The notes beneath the pieces are model-generated. The model had not been told where the DNA came from. It saw only the letters and a program-made list of their open reading frames with translations, and made no database searches. 64,000 bases of DNA from Leptospira noumeaensis. Its GTDB lineage: Bacteria > Spirochaetota > Leptospiria > Leptospirales > Leptospiraceae. The position numbers were made by a program, and so were the translations under genes. This document shows, one piece after another, positions 1 to 9,495 of this stretch. Position 1 is the stretch's first letter. Every line of letters starts with the position of its first letter. The stretch spans positions 62,001-126,000 of the forward strand of contig NZ_RQFK01000033.1 in assembly GCF_004770765.1 (NCBI RefSeq), in the 5' to 3' direction.

Positions 1-56
1 CTTTCTCTGTCGATTTTGATACGGAATTCGGACTCTTTCTTTCTTTCTTCTTCCAT
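1..56 (-). CDS. Possible N-terminus of a gene leaving the left edge
   Basis: Reading leftwards from an ATG at 54-56, the minus strand is open to the window edge and gives 18 codons rich in Glu, Lys and Arg with codon use like the neighbours (GAA, AAA, ATC). This would be a gene divergent from the lipoprotein that starts at 122. A plus-strand frame from position 3 to a stop at 144-146 is also open and could instead be the tail of an upstream gene. The fragment is too short to decide, and no function can be given. Confidence 0.3.
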   Translation of the reverse strand, partial: MEEERKKESEFRIKIDRE

Positions 57-121
57 AATTCAGCGGATTTCCTGAAATTTACAATTGACGGTTATGTCAC
101 GTGGAGCATAGGCTATATCCT

Positions 122-814
122 ATGTCGGCACGAGTTCGAATTTTGAAAACGAATCTTTTTCTTCTCCTAGTTTTTTCCCAATGTGTGCTTTTCGAACCTA
201 AAATCAGCAAGGTTCCTGATGCCTATGTCCGCGATGAAGTGATGAATGCGGAACAAAAAAATGCCACAAGGGTACTCACAGATAAAATCATCAAATTAAA
301 TAACGAAGTTTCCATGCAAAGAAAGGCCAATGCCCTAACGGGTCAGGCCATCAAAATCTCTCAAGCGAAAGTCACAAAACATAGTGCACAAAAGGAACTG
401 GCTCGTACCAAAGAAACATATTTCGTTTTGAAAGAGGACTCATCAGCCTCCAAACGGTATTTGGAAGAAAGCCAATCCCATGAATTAGAAAGAGCCAAAG
501 AAGAAACCAGATACAAAACTTGGGTACAAAAGGAAAAAGAAGACAAAGCCTATTTGGAAATGAAAGAAGCAGCCCTCGGAGAACTCATCGCCGAACTGGA
601 ATTAGTGCGCTCTGAAATTGCGGTGAAGTTCCAAGAGTCCCAAGGAAAAACTCCCGCAGATCCTGAATATGTAAAAAAAGAAATCTATGAAACCCAATAT
701 GCAGAGAAAAAATCGGACGCCCGTCGTCGTGTTTCTGATTTTGAAAGGGTAAAAGCGGAAGCGCCAAGTTTACCCAAAGTCAATTTAGAGGATAGTTTTG
801 ACGATGCGAAATAA
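122..814 (+). CDS. Coiled-coil putative lipoprotein
   Basis: A 230-residue protein of unknown function. The N-terminus has basic residues, a hydrophobic run and then Phe-Ser-Gln-Cys, which fits the relaxed spirochaetal lipobox with Cys21 as the lipidated residue. The rest is highly charged, with long Lys/Glu/Ala stretches that suggest coiled coil. I chose the ATG at 122; a GTG at 101 in the same frame would add seven residues and is less likely. Its end overlaps the start of the OmpA-domain gene, so the two are probably co-transcribed and may both sit in the periplasm or outer membrane. That role is inference. Confidence 0.7.
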   Translation: MSARVRILKTNLFLLLVFSQCVLFEPKISKVPDAYVRDEVMNAEQKNATRVLTDKIIKLNNEVSMQRKANALTGQAIKISQAKVTKHSAQKELARTKETYFVLKEDSSASKRYLEESQSHELERAKEETRYKTWVQKEKEDKAYLEMKEAALGELIAELELVRSEIAVKFQESQGKTPADPEYVKKEIYETQYAEKKSDARRRVSDFERVKAEAPSLPKVNLEDSFDDAK

Positions 815-1853
815 GTTCCTATCTCTTAGTTTCCTTTTTCTATTTGGATTTCTTTCGTTCTCCTCTCTCTCGGCGGACTGGGTTTATTTCCCATATGAAT
901 ACAACCAAATCTACAAAGAAAAATACGCTTTGGAATTGGAGCTTGCGGACATTCGCAAACAACACCAAAACGAATTGAATCGTTTGGAAGAAGAAAAAAA
1001 AGACCTACAAACTCAAAATCGAAATCTTACAGAAGATCTGGAACTTGAAAAACGAAACCGTGCCAAAGAACAAAACGAATACTCAGACAAAATGCGCGAT
1101 TATGATATGCGCCTGCGGAGTTTGGAAAAAAAAGGAACAGATAAGGAACGATTACTCGCGGACGAAAACCGAAAACGAGAAGAAAAAGACCGAGCGGATT
1201 TAGATGCTTATAAGAAAAAACTCGAAGATAAAGAACGTGAATGCTTGCAAAAGGAACAAAAACTTCGTGAATCTTATGAATCTAAAATTGATGAACTAAA
1301 AGAAAGGATTCGTAATTTAGAAGAAGAACTGGCAAACCTTCGCAAACTCACAAAAGAGCAAAAAAGAGAATTAGAAAGGCTTGCGGAACAAACAAAAGAG
1401 TTCGAAGAAAAACTGGCAAAAGAAATTACCTCGGGCCAAATTCGACTCAAACGGTTTCACAACAAACTCATCATCAATATTGATGATAAAATTTCATTCG
1501 ATAGTGGTTCTTCTGAATTAAAACCAGCCATCCTTCCCGCAATTGAAAAGATCCGAGATATTCTCGCTTCTTATCCTGAAAACTATATCATTGTGGAAGG
1601 ACATACTGACAATGTTCCGATCAAAACAAAATTCAGAAACAATTGGCATCTCTCCAGCGAACGAGCCTTATCTGTTTTGGAATATATGTTACAAAATAGA
1701 AACCTAAACCCAAAGAACTTTTCAAGTGCTGGATATGGTGAGTATCAACCCATTGTTCCTAATTCAACTAAAGAAAATAAAGCTCTCAATCGTCGGGTAG
1801 ATATTGTTGTGGTACCAAGAGCCACAGGGTCACTGAACACAAATAATGACTAA
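804..1853 (+). CDS. OmpA-family protein with long coiled coil
   Basis: About 349 residues. A signal peptide (hydrophobic run at about residues 5-25, ending near Ser-Ala-Asp) is followed by about 180 residues of charged coiled coil. The C-terminal third is an OmpA/MotB peptidoglycan-binding domain: Phe-Asp-Ser-Gly-Ser at its start, the Gly-His-Thr-Asp motif and a closing Asn-Arg-Arg-Val. Such proteins tether the envelope to peptidoglycan. The layout resembles periplasmic linkers rather than a beta barrel, as no barrel is visible. The start is ATG 804; a TTG at 798 has slightly better spacing to a GAGGAT ribosome-binding site at 788 and would add two residues. The next gene overlaps by 8 bp. 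Confidence 0.85.
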   Translation: MRNKFLSLSFLFLFGFLSFSSLSADWVYFPYEYNQIYKEKYALELELADIRKQHQNELNRLEEEKKDLQTQNRNLTEDLELEKRNRAKEQNEYSDKMRDYDMRLRSLEKKGTDKERLLADENRKREEKDRADLDAYKKKLEDKERECLQKEQKLRESYESKIDELKERIRNLEEELANLRKLTKEQKRELERLAEQTKEFEEKLAKEITSGQIRLKRFHNKLIINIDDKISFDSGSSELKPAILPAIEKIRDILASYPENYIIVEGHTDNVPIKTKFRNNWHLSSERALSVLEYMLQNRNLNPKNFSSAGYGEYQPIVPNSTKENKALNRRVDIVVVPRATGSLNTNND

Positions 1854-2805
1854 GCCAACAAGACCCAAACGATCCCGATTGGTATTTTTCTTAAGCCTTT
1901 CGGGACTTTTATCGATTGGTATATTTTTTATCGAATGGATCGGTTCTAGAGAGAGCGGAAGTTTGGCCCTGTTTGCCGATGCAGGCCATATCTTTACAGA
2001 CGTATTTGCTCATATCATTTCCTTATTTGCCCTTCTCATTGCTTCTAAAAAACCAACCGCCAAACATCCGTTTGGGTTCCACCGTTTCGAGGTGCTTGCT
2101 GCTTTTTTGAATGGTTTACTCCTGATTGGAATTGCTATTTTCATTTTGTATGAAAGTTACTTACGATTTTCGGGAACAGCACATGTGGAACCAAACTCCA
2201 TGTTGGCCTATGCACTCATCGGATTTGGAATCAATTTGGTATCAGCAGCTTTACTCGTTGGTGTGAGTAAAACAAGTCTCAACTTAAAATCGGCTTATTT
2301 ACATGTTCTTAGCGATTTATTAGGAACCCTTGCGGTTGTTGTGGGAGCTCTTATCATCCGGTTTACCGGATTTCGTGAAGTGGACAGTTTCCTCAGTGTG
2401 ATCCTAGGGATTTTTATTTTAAAAACCTCTTATGGTATTGTCAAAGAATCGATCGAAATCCTTATCGAAGCAGACACAAGTGAATTTGATAAAGAACATC
2501 TTTTAGAACACATTCGGAGTTTAAAAGGAATTGATTCTGTTCCTGGGATCACCGTTCGTAAACTCACTTCGGGTGTGTTTTCTGTGGAACTTTTAATTTT
2601 AGTGGGAAAAGATGCAGATCGGGACAAAATTGTATTAGAAATCCATAAAGTCCTTAAGTCCGAATTTGGAGTTCCTTTTGTTTCTGTAGAAATCCTTTCC
2701 TCGTCCTTAAAAAGCCAATTGGAAGATATCTCTGTTAGAGAAACGGAACGTGAATTTGGTCACCATGGGCATAGCCACGGTCATGCGCACGACCACCACC
2801 ACTAA
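1846..2805 (+). CDS. Cation diffusion facilitator metal transporter
   Basis: A 319-residue CDF-family (CzcD/ZitB type) inner-membrane antiporter that exports Zn2+ or related divalent metals in exchange for protons. Visible features are about six membrane spans, an Ala-Asp-Ala-Gly-His motif near residues 45-49 (the HxxxD metal site of span II), the Lys-His-Pro-Phe-Gly cytoplasmic signature, a second Leu-Ser-Asp-Leu-Leu-Gly site in span V, and a C-terminal ferredoxin-like domain. The tail is very His-rich (last 15 residues), a common metal buffer. The ATG overlaps the end of the OmpA gene by 8 bp, so translation is probably coupled. The substrate cannot be fixed from sequence. Confidence 0.92.
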   Translation: MTKPTRPKRSRLVFFLSLSGLLSIGIFFIEWIGSRESGSLALFADAGHIFTDVFAHIISLFALLIASKKPTAKHPFGFHRFEVLAAFLNGLLLIGIAIFILYESYLRFSGTAHVEPNSMLAYALIGFGINLVSAALLVGVSKTSLNLKSAYLHVLSDLLGTLAVVVGALIIRFTGFREVDSFLSVILGIFILKTSYGIVKESIEILIEADTSEFDKEHLLEHIRSLKGIDSVPGITVRKLTSGVFSVELLILVGKDADRDKIVLEIHKVLKSEFGVPFVSVEILSSSLKSQLEDISVRETEREFGHHGHSHGHAHDHHH

Positions 2806-3872
2806 GAGAGTTTTCGTTTTTTCTTTTGGATCAACATTTGTGTGAACTGGTCTTCCCAAACAAAAAGTTGGTAATCTGGATCCATTGACTTTAAGTCTTT
2901 TGGAGAATCTAAATTCCAATGTTTACATAGCGCAAGAAGAAGGTCTTCCGTCGGAAAGGGAAAACCAGAGAGTAAAAAATCGGCATCGGGATTTCCTTGG
3001 CAGTTGCCAAGAAAGTTATCTCGCCAAAGTTTAAGTTTCTCCCTCTCATCATTTACCAATTTATTTTCCAATGAAACTTTTTTGATTTTTCCAATCAGTA
3101 AGGAAACAAGCGAAAGGAGTTCTTTTAGCCTAAGTTCCATTCCCAATTTTCCATAGTTCTCTAAGACTAGATCCTCTGGGGAAATCGGATATTCGCATAA
3201 CGTCAGTTTGAGATGAGTCACTAAGGGAGTAAAATCAGTATGGAAAGATTCCTCTATCATTTGGTTGGAAATGTCGGATGCGTCGCTGTTTAAGTTTGGA
3301 TTCGTTTGGTTTTGATACCTCCGGACCAAATAAACAGGATTTTTTTCCTCTGATTTAATCACCCAAAAGATGATATCCGCTTCCGCTCCATTGGTGATAA
3401 AGGATTTGGTTCCGGATAGTTTCTCATCTTTTACAGTGGAACTCAGCTTACGGAGTTTTGTTTCCCAACCAGGTTCACTCACTCCGACGGCAAAAATTTT
3501 TGTAGAACCTCCAGCGCGAAAAGCCTGCCAAAGGGAATCTAAAACCCCAACTGCGTTTGGGTTTAGGTTTTCGCTTTGTTCTTCCCGTTGGATTCGTGTT
3601 GCATGGGATAAAATCCCACCGGCCACGTTCACTTCCACCATACAAGACAGAGCCAAAGAAACACCGACTGGCTCTTCTGCGAGAACAGAAAGTTTCTTTT
3701 GAAATTCTAAATAAGATTCAAAACCAAGAAGGAAATCGTAGTAACCTTCCTGAATGAGGATGGGTTTCCAACTCCGATAGAACCCAACGGCTGCACTTTG
3801 AGTAAAATTCCTAGGATATATCGAACCAGGCTCCCCATACTTTAAAATTAAATTCTCATTTGTTCCACTCAC
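2802..3872 (-). CDS. Acyl-CoA dehydrogenase-like protein, divergent
   Basis: A 356-residue protein resembling the acyl-CoA dehydrogenase flavoprotein family. The middle carries a recognisable beta-domain stretch: Val-Ser-Glu-Pro-Gly-Trp, then Leu-Ser-Gly-Thr-Lys-Ser-Phe-Ile-Thr-Asn-Gly-Ala, equivalent to the FAD-contacting 'TEP...G.K.fItna' region. The C-terminal helical domain is short and poorly conserved, and I cannot locate a catalytic Glu. The family is usually near 380-390 residues. It starts 6 bp after the uvrA stop, so it is probably co-transcribed with uvrA although functionally unrelated. Its end overlaps the CDF gene end by 4 bp on the opposite strand. Activity is doubtful. Confidence 0.72.
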   Translation of the reverse strand: MSGTNENLILKYGEPGSIYPRNFTQSAAVGFYRSWKPILIQEGYYDFLLGFESYLEFQKKLSVLAEEPVGVSLALSCMVEVNVAGGILSHATRIQREEQSENLNPNAVGVLDSLWQAFRAGGSTKIFAVGVSEPGWETKLRKLSSTVKDEKLSGTKSFITNGAEADIIFWVIKSEEKNPVYLVRRYQNQTNPNLNSDASDISNQMIEESFHTDFTPLVTHLKLTLCEYPISPEDLVLENYGKLGMELRLKELLSLVSLLIGKIKKVSLENKLVNDEREKLKLWRDNFLGNCQGNPDADFLLSGFPFPTEDLLLALCKHWNLDSPKDLKSMDPDYQLFVWEDQFTQMLIQKKKRKLS

Positions 3873-3878
3873 GAAAAC

Positions 3879-6770
3879 TTACTTAGATTTTTTTTTGGAA
3901 AATTTAACATTTAGCGCCTTTTCTTCTTCCAATACTTTTTTCAAGTATTGACCAGTAAACGAACGTTTTACGGTGACAACTTCTTCCGGTGTTCCCTTTG
4001 CAATGACTTCGCCACCTCCGTCCCCACCTTCCGGTCCAATGTCGATGATGTAATCAGCGGCTTTGATGACATCTAAGTTGTGTTCGATAATGACCATAGA
4101 ATTCCCCTTGTCCACAAGCACTTGTAAAACGGAGAGAAGTTTTTCTATGTCTTCAAAATGAAGACCAGTGGTCGGTTCATCCAAAATATAAAGAGTTTTG
4201 CCCGTTGGCCTTTTGGAAAGTTCTGTGGATAGTTTGATCCTTTGCGCTTCTCCCCCGGAAAAGGTTGTGGCCGCTTGTCCCAGTTTGATATATCCAAGAC
4301 CAACATCCATCAATGTGTCTAGTTTTCGTTTGAGGTTCGGAATATTTTCGAAGAAAACTACAGCTTCCTCTACAGTCATGTCCAAAATATCAGAAATATG
4401 TTTTCCTTTGTATTTGACCTCTAAGGTTTCACGGTTGTATCTTTTTCCCTTACAAACTTCGCATTCCACATAAATATCTGGAAGGAAATGCATTTCAATC
4501 TTTAGGATTCCGTCCCCTTCACATTTTTCACAGCGTCCTCCGGCTACGTTAAAACTAAACCGTCCCGGGCCATAACCCCGAACCTTTGCTTCTTCCAGTC
4601 CGCTAAATAAATCTCTGACAAAGGTAAACAAACCGGTGTAAGTGGCTGGATTGGAACGAGGAGTCCTTCCAATTGCCGACTGGTCAATGTTAATGACTTT
4701 ATCAATTTGGTCTTTTCCTAGGATTTTTTTGTGTTTTCCCGGAACCAGTTTCATTCCCATCACAGAACTTGCGAGTTCCTTATAAAGAATTTCATTAATA
4801 AGAGTGGATTTCCCAGAACCAGACACTCCCGTAACCACCGTTAGTGTTCCTAGAGGAATGGACACTTCCACATTCTTTAGGTTGTTATGTGTGGCTCCCG
4901 TGATCTTTAAAAACTTGCCATTTCCGACCCGGCGAGTTTCCGGCATAGAAATCCGTTTTTCCCCAGAAAGGAACTTTCCTGTAACAGAATGTTTGTCCTT
5001 TTTGATTTGTTCTGGAGTTCCAAAAGAAACAATCTCTCCCCCGTGGACTCCGGCCCCAGGCCCCATATCTACAATGAAATCTGCCTCTTCCATGGTTTCT
5101 TTGTCATGTTCCACTACAAGGACGGTATTTCCTAAGTTACGAAGGCCTTTTAAGGTTTGTACGAGTTTGGTATTGTCTCTTTGGTGAAGACCAATGGAAG
5201 GTTCATCTAAAATGTACAAAACACCCATTAGGCGAGAACCAATTTGGGTAGCAAGCCGAATCCTTTGCATTTCTCCACCGGAAAGAGTTCCAGCGGCCCG
5301 GCTTAAATTCAAATACCCGACACCCACATCGTTCAAAAAATGAAGTCTTTGTAAAATCTCCTTTAAGATGGGTTTGGAGATGGTATCTTCCGCACCTTTG
5401 TACTCAGAAGACTTAGTAAAGGCCAATGCCTTTTCAATGGAAAATCCTGTATAAGCATCGATTCCAACACCTTGGACTTTCACGGCCAGTGCTTCTGGAC
5501 GAAGTCGTTTGCCATGACATTCGTCACAATCATGATTGGTCATAAAGGATTCAAACCATTGGCGCATGGAATCCGATTTGGTTTCTTTGTAGCGGCGTTT
5601 GAGGTTAGGAATCACCCCTTCATAATTACGAGAAAATTCATAATGGGAATTGGCACCGCGAAAATCATAATCAATATGAATGGAAGAATCTCCATGTAAA
5701 ATGGTATTCCTTACTTTATCCGGCAAATCCTTCCATGCTGTATTTAAGTTGAATTTTAGTTTTTTGGATAACGCTTGTATGGTGGCCATATACCAATAAG
5801 AGTTGGATTTGGAACCACCCCAAGCCTCGATACAACCTTCTGCAAGAGATGCTTCCCGGTCAGTCACAAGAAGGGATTCATCAAATTCAAGTAGTGCACC
5901 AAGACCATCACAATTAGAACAAGCACCAAACGGCGAGTTAAAAGAAAAAAGTCTAGGAGTGAGCTCCGGAATACTGACATCATCACATTTGGGGCAGGAT
6001 AATTTTTGAGAAAAAAGATGATCCTTTTCGCCGTCTTCCACAACCACAATCCCTTCGGCAGTTTTTAAAGCAGTTTCCACAGAATCTGACAACCGAGATT
6101 GGATTCCTGGTTTCATCACAATCCGATCTACAACAATGTCGATATCGGCTTTGAAGTTTTTCTTTAAAGGAATTTCATCTTCCAAAGAATACACTTCCCC
6201 ATTGACACGAACCCGGTTGAATCCTTCTTTTTTAAATCGTTCGAGAACTTCTTTGTGTTCCCCTTTTTTCCCTTGGATGACAGGAGCCATAATCTGGAGT
6301 TTGGTTCCTTCGGGAAATAAATTGATCCTGTCAGTAATTTGGTCTACAGAAAGGCTAGAGATCGGGGTTCCGCATTTGGGGCAATGTGGTTTTCCAACAC
6401 GAGCATATAACAGTCGTAAATAATCATAAATTTCGGTCACCGTTCCGACCGTCGAACGAGGGTTTCTATGGGTTGTTTTTTGTTCGATGGAGATGGCAGG
6501 GCTTAGGCCCTCAATTTGGTCCACCTCTGGTTTTTCCATTTGCCCGAGGAATTGGCGGGCATAACTGGAAAGGGATTCTACATACCGTCTTTGCCCCTCT
6601 GCATAAATGGTATCAAAAGCTAGGGAAGATTTTCCCGAACCAGAAAGACCAGTGATGACCACAAGTTTGTCCCTGGGGATATCAAGGTTTACGTTTTTAA
6701 GGTTATGTTCACGAGCGCCACGAATACGAATAAAGGAATCCACATCGGATAGCTTGTTTTCCTCTTTCAT
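3879..6770 (-). CDS. uvrA: Excinuclease ABC subunit A
   Basis: A 963-residue UvrA, the damage-recognition ATPase of nucleotide excision repair that loads UvrB. Two ABC modules are visible: Walker A Gly-Leu-Ser-Gly-Ser-Gly-Lys-Ser-Ser at residues 41-49, a second Gly-Val-Ser-Gly-Ser-Gly-Lys-Ser-Thr in the C-terminal half, two Leu/Phe-Ser-Gly-Gly-Glu signatures, and zinc-binding Cys pairs (Cys-Pro-Lys-Cys, Cys-Glu-Lys-Cys, Cys-Glu-Val-Cys). Length is typical for the family. The ATG lies about 40 bp from the divergent sppA-like start, so promoter elements must lie inside or very near the coding regions. No convincing LexA-type palindrome was seen in that gap. Confidence 0.98.
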   Translation of the reverse strand: MKEENKLSDVDSFIRIRGAREHNLKNVNLDIPRDKLVVITGLSGSGKSSLAFDTIYAEGQRRYVESLSSYARQFLGQMEKPEVDQIEGLSPAISIEQKTTHRNPRSTVGTVTEIYDYLRLLYARVGKPHCPKCGTPISSLSVDQITDRINLFPEGTKLQIMAPVIQGKKGEHKEVLERFKKEGFNRVRVNGEVYSLEDEIPLKKNFKADIDIVVDRIVMKPGIQSRLSDSVETALKTAEGIVVVEDGEKDHLFSQKLSCPKCDDVSIPELTPRLFSFNSPFGACSNCDGLGALLEFDESLLVTDREASLAEGCIEAWGGSKSNSYWYMATIQALSKKLKFNLNTAWKDLPDKVRNTILHGDSSIHIDYDFRGANSHYEFSRNYEGVIPNLKRRYKETKSDSMRQWFESFMTNHDCDECHGKRLRPEALAVKVQGVGIDAYTGFSIEKALAFTKSSEYKGAEDTISKPILKEILQRLHFLNDVGVGYLNLSRAAGTLSGGEMQRIRLATQIGSRLMGVLYILDEPSIGLHQRDNTKLVQTLKGLRNLGNTVLVVEHDKETMEEADFIVDMGPGAGVHGGEIVSFGTPEQIKKDKHSVTGKFLSGEKRISMPETRRVGNGKFLKITGATHNNLKNVEVSIPLGTLTVVTGVSGSGKSTLINEILYKELASSVMGMKLVPGKHKKILGKDQIDKVINIDQSAIGRTPRSNPATYTGLFTFVRDLFSGLEEAKVRGYGPGRFSFNVAGGRCEKCEGDGILKIEMHFLPDIYVECEVCKGKRYNRETLEVKYKGKHISDILDMTVEEAVVFFENIPNLKRKLDTLMDVGLGYIKLGQAATTFSGGEAQRIKLSTELSKRPTGKTLYILDEPTTGLHFEDIEKLLSVLQVLVDKGNSMVIIEHNLDVIKAADYIIDIGPEGGDGGGEVIAKGTPEEVVTVKRSFTGQYLKKVLEEEKALNVKFSKKKSK

Positions 6771-6810
6771 TCTGGAAAGAATTTTAAGAAATGACGGAAG
6801 AGGATCTCAC

Positions 6811-8445
6811 GTGTTTCGAATTCTTTTTTTGGTAATTTTTCTACCCTTCCGGCTTCTGTACCAGATTTACCTACGTCTAAGCCTCGCCTTCCAATCACGC
6901 CGAGAAGTGTATGAAATTGAATTTCCTGCAGTTTTTGAAGATTCTTATAAATCCTATTTTGTCAAAAAATTACAAGGGAAAGAAGAAACAGTCACTAGAT
7001 TGGAACTTCTCATCCTCTTAAAACTCATCCAAAAAAATGGGAAAATCAAAACTCTAGATATTTCTTTACCCCCACTCGAATGGACTCTTTCGGAATTTTA
7101 TGAAGTAAGAAACCAAATCCTCGCCATTAAAGAGTCAGGAAAAAAAGTGCGGATCTTTGCCAAGGAAGGTGGAGTTGGATCTTTGCTACTCCTCACAGCA
7201 GCCACAGAAAAGTATTTGGCTCCCGAATCAGAATTTATGGTTTTACTTCCGAGCGCCGAACCAATGTTTTTTGGTAAATTTTTAAAAACCTGGGGAATCG
7301 AAGTCCAAGCCTTTGCCTCTGGCCCCTACAAATCATTTGCAGAGAGTTTTACAAGAGGGGAATTTTCCAAAGAGGCAAAAAAGAATTTAGAAACGCTTAT
7401 TTTAGATTTAAGAAAAGTTTTAATTTCTGCCCTTACCAATGGACAAAAAACTTTAGAATCTTTATTTTACAAACCAATGCTTTCGGCAGACGAACTATTG
7501 TCAGCTGGTGTCATTACAGGGATCAAATCAGAAAATGAATTTTTCTCTGAAGATAGAAAGTTGTTTTCTGGAAACTATCCAAGCCTACACCATTCCATCA
7601 AAGAATTCCGCATTTTTCCCAAACGGAAAGTCGAAGTGGTCATCCTTCCCTTAGAAGGAGGAATTACCGGCGGAGACTATTTGCATAAAAATAGAGAGAA
7701 CGGTAAAATCGAAGCCTTTTCCCTCATTCCCAATTTAAAAGCCCTGGCCGAAGATAAAAAAATAAAAGCTGTCATTTTGGAAATTTCCTCACCCGGTGGA
7801 TCTGCCTTCTACTCTGAACAAATCCATCAGGAAATTATGGAGCTCAAAAAAACCAAAATAGTCACTGCCTACTTCAAAGATACGGTAGCAAGCGGTGGAT
7901 ATTACATCGGTTCGGCAGCAGACCATATCACTGCTTCCCCTGTTTGTATCACAGGTTCCATTGGCGCAGTGAGTATTCGTGCCAACTTACAAAAGTTATA
8001 TAAAAAATTCCAATTAAATAAAGAAGCCGTTGGATTTTACCCTTTCCGAGACATCCACTCCGAATTCCAACCTCTCTCCAAACAAAGTGTTCAGTATTTG
8101 GAATCCCAGATCAAAAAAATTGAAGGTTTGTTTTACCGCCGCGTATCCGAAGGCCGAAAGATTCCTTTAGAAGATGTTCCAAAGATTGGAATGGGCCGGG
8201 TGTATTTACCCACTGTGGAAAACAAAATTGTAGATTCCCTTGGTGGACTTTTGGATGCCGTTCTTGAAGTCAAAAAAAGGTTAGGTGGAAAACCCATCAT
8301 CTTAACCGAAGAACTCCCAACTTATAATTTAAAAAATAAAATTCCTCTCCTTGGAGGACTACTCACAGAACTGAAATTATTGGAATCCTTAAACGAAGTG
8401 TCTCTCCTAAGCCCTGTGCGCCTTGTTTGGAAAAACCGAAAGTAA
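6811..8445 (+). CDS. sppA: S49 signal peptide peptidase, SppA-like
   Basis: A 544-residue membrane-anchored serine protease of the long (67K, SppA) S49 type with tandem domains. An N-terminal hydrophobic anchor spans about residues 1-20. The catalytic lysine is probably Lys174 in Gly-Pro-Tyr-Lys-Ser in the first domain, and the nucleophile Ser361 in Val-Ala-Ser-Gly-Gly-Tyr-Tyr-Ile in the second, which fits the Ser-Lys dyad of E. coli SppA. Such enzymes digest leftover signal peptides. The start is a GTG at 6811 behind an AGAGGAT ribosome-binding site; the open frame runs upstream into the opposite strand of uvrA, but that part is a shadow. Confidence 0.9.
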   Translation: MFRILFLVIFLPFRLLYQIYLRLSLAFQSRREVYEIEFPAVFEDSYKSYFVKKLQGKEETVTRLELLILLKLIQKNGKIKTLDISLPPLEWTLSEFYEVRNQILAIKESGKKVRIFAKEGGVGSLLLLTAATEKYLAPESEFMVLLPSAEPMFFGKFLKTWGIEVQAFASGPYKSFAESFTRGEFSKEAKKNLETLILDLRKVLISALTNGQKTLESLFYKPMLSADELLSAGVITGIKSENEFFSEDRKLFSGNYPSLHHSIKEFRIFPKRKVEVVILPLEGGITGGDYLHKNRENGKIEAFSLIPNLKALAEDKKIKAVILEISSPGGSAFYSEQIHQEIMELKKTKIVTAYFKDTVASGGYYIGSAADHITASPVCITGSIGAVSIRANLQKLYKKFQLNKEAVGFYPFRDIHSEFQPLSKQSVQYLESQIKKIEGLFYRRVSEGRKIPLEDVPKIGMGRVYLPTVENKIVDSLGGLLDAVLEVKKRLGGKPIILTEELPTYNLKNKIPLLGGLLTELKLLESLNEVSLLSPVRLVWKNRK

Positions 8446-8453
8446 ACGAATCG

Positions 8454-9494
8454 TTATTTTTTAAGGGCTGCCTTTTCCAAACGATTTCGTAAACCTTCCC
8501 ATCCCTGGCCGAGTTTTGGTGCTTCGCAGATGATGGTTTGGATTTTCGAAAGGTCACATGATTCAAAAAAGGCATAAAGTTTGGACGCATACTCTTCGTT
8601 TGTCGAAACAATAGAGAAATGATCGAATTCCGAGAAACCTTCTTCTTCTTTAGTGGAAGTTTTCTCCGTATTTTGTGCTAACTTTCCATTCAGAGCTTTT
8701 TGCGAGAAGGAAAAACCAATCCAAGCAGTGTCTTTGGAATCAAAGCCAGTTTCTAAACTATAAATGAATTCCTCCGTCGAAGCTAAAATCACTTGGGCTG
8801 ACGGTGCGTAATGTTTGTATTTGGTTCCTGGACTTAATGGGACAGAAGACATAGATAGTGTGGGTGAAGATTCGAAAGGATTCGGAACCACAAGGTCGGG
8901 AAGGAGAGTTTTTAACTCTTCGGATTCAATGGATCCTGGCCGAAGTAAACTGGGATGTTCACCTACAAGGCTTACCACAGTGGATTCAATTCCATAACTT
9001 GGTTCTTCTGCGATTAGGATCCCTTCTACCTTCCCATCAAAATATCGCACAACATCCGCTAGTTTAGTCAGCGAAGGTCTACCAGATAAATTGGCAGAAG
9101 GCGCAGAAACTGGCCCACCGGTAAGCCTAATCCATTCCCGAATCTCTGGATTTTTAGGAATTCGTACAGCGAGTGTTTCCAAGTCTTTGGGGAATAACGA
9201 TTTGTCTTTTTTAGGAAGGATGAGAGTAAGAGGTCCTGGTGAAAATTTCTCTAATAATTTTTTACCAATTTCACTTAATGTACAAACCTCTTCAATGGAT
9301 TCAATCGAATGAAAATGGGCAATGAGGGGATTGTCTTTGGGTCTGCCTTTGATTTCATAAACACGTAAACAGGCCGCTTCGTTTTTTGTAGAGGCTCCAA
9401 TCCCATAAACGGTTTCTGTTGGAAAAATCACCACCTTTCCCTCTTGGATGAGGTTCGCAAGCAAACGTACATCCGAAGAGATTAAGGTCTTCAT
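8454..9494 (-). CDS. tsaC: Threonylcarbamoyl-AMP synthase (Sua5 type)
   Basis: A 346-residue Sua5/YrdC/YwlC protein that makes threonylcarbamoyl-AMP from Thr, bicarbonate and ATP for the t6A37 modification of ANN-decoding tRNAs. The YrdC domain covers about residues 5-200, with Phe-Pro-Thr-Glu-Thr-Val-Tyr-Gly, Lys-Gly-Arg-Pro near 50, and Ser-Ala-Pro-Ser-Ala-Asn. A linker with Ser-Pro-Gly-Thr-Lys-Tyr-Lys-His-Tyr-Ala-Pro leads to the C-terminal Sua5 domain, so this is the long form. It starts 1 bp downstream of the GH18 gene stop, implying one transcript, although the functions are unrelated. Confidence 0.93.
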   Translation of the reverse strand: MKTLISSDVRLLANLIQEGKVVIFPTETVYGIGASTKNEAACLRVYEIKGRPKDNPLIAHFHSIESIEEVCTLSEIGKKLLEKFSPGPLTLILPKKDKSLFPKDLETLAVRIPKNPEIREWIRLTGGPVSAPSANLSGRPSLTKLADVVRYFDGKVEGILIAEEPSYGIESTVVSLVGEHPSLLRPGSIESEELKTLLPDLVVPNPFESSPTLSMSSVPLSPGTKYKHYAPSAQVILASTEEFIYSLETGFDSKDTAWIGFSFSQKALNGKLAQNTEKTSTKEEEGFSEFDHFSIVSTNEEYASKLYAFFESCDLSKIQTIICEAPKLGQGWEGLRNRLEKAALKK

Positions 9495-9495
9495 T

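Noticed and set aside
6607..6810. N-terminal extension of the SppA-like protein
   Set aside because: It runs antisense through the start of uvrA, looks unlike the family, and the GTG at 6811 has a good ribosome-binding site.
6771..6810. LexA operator between uvrA and sppA
   Set aside because: The 40-bp gap contains no convincing palindrome of the known leptospiral SOS-box type.
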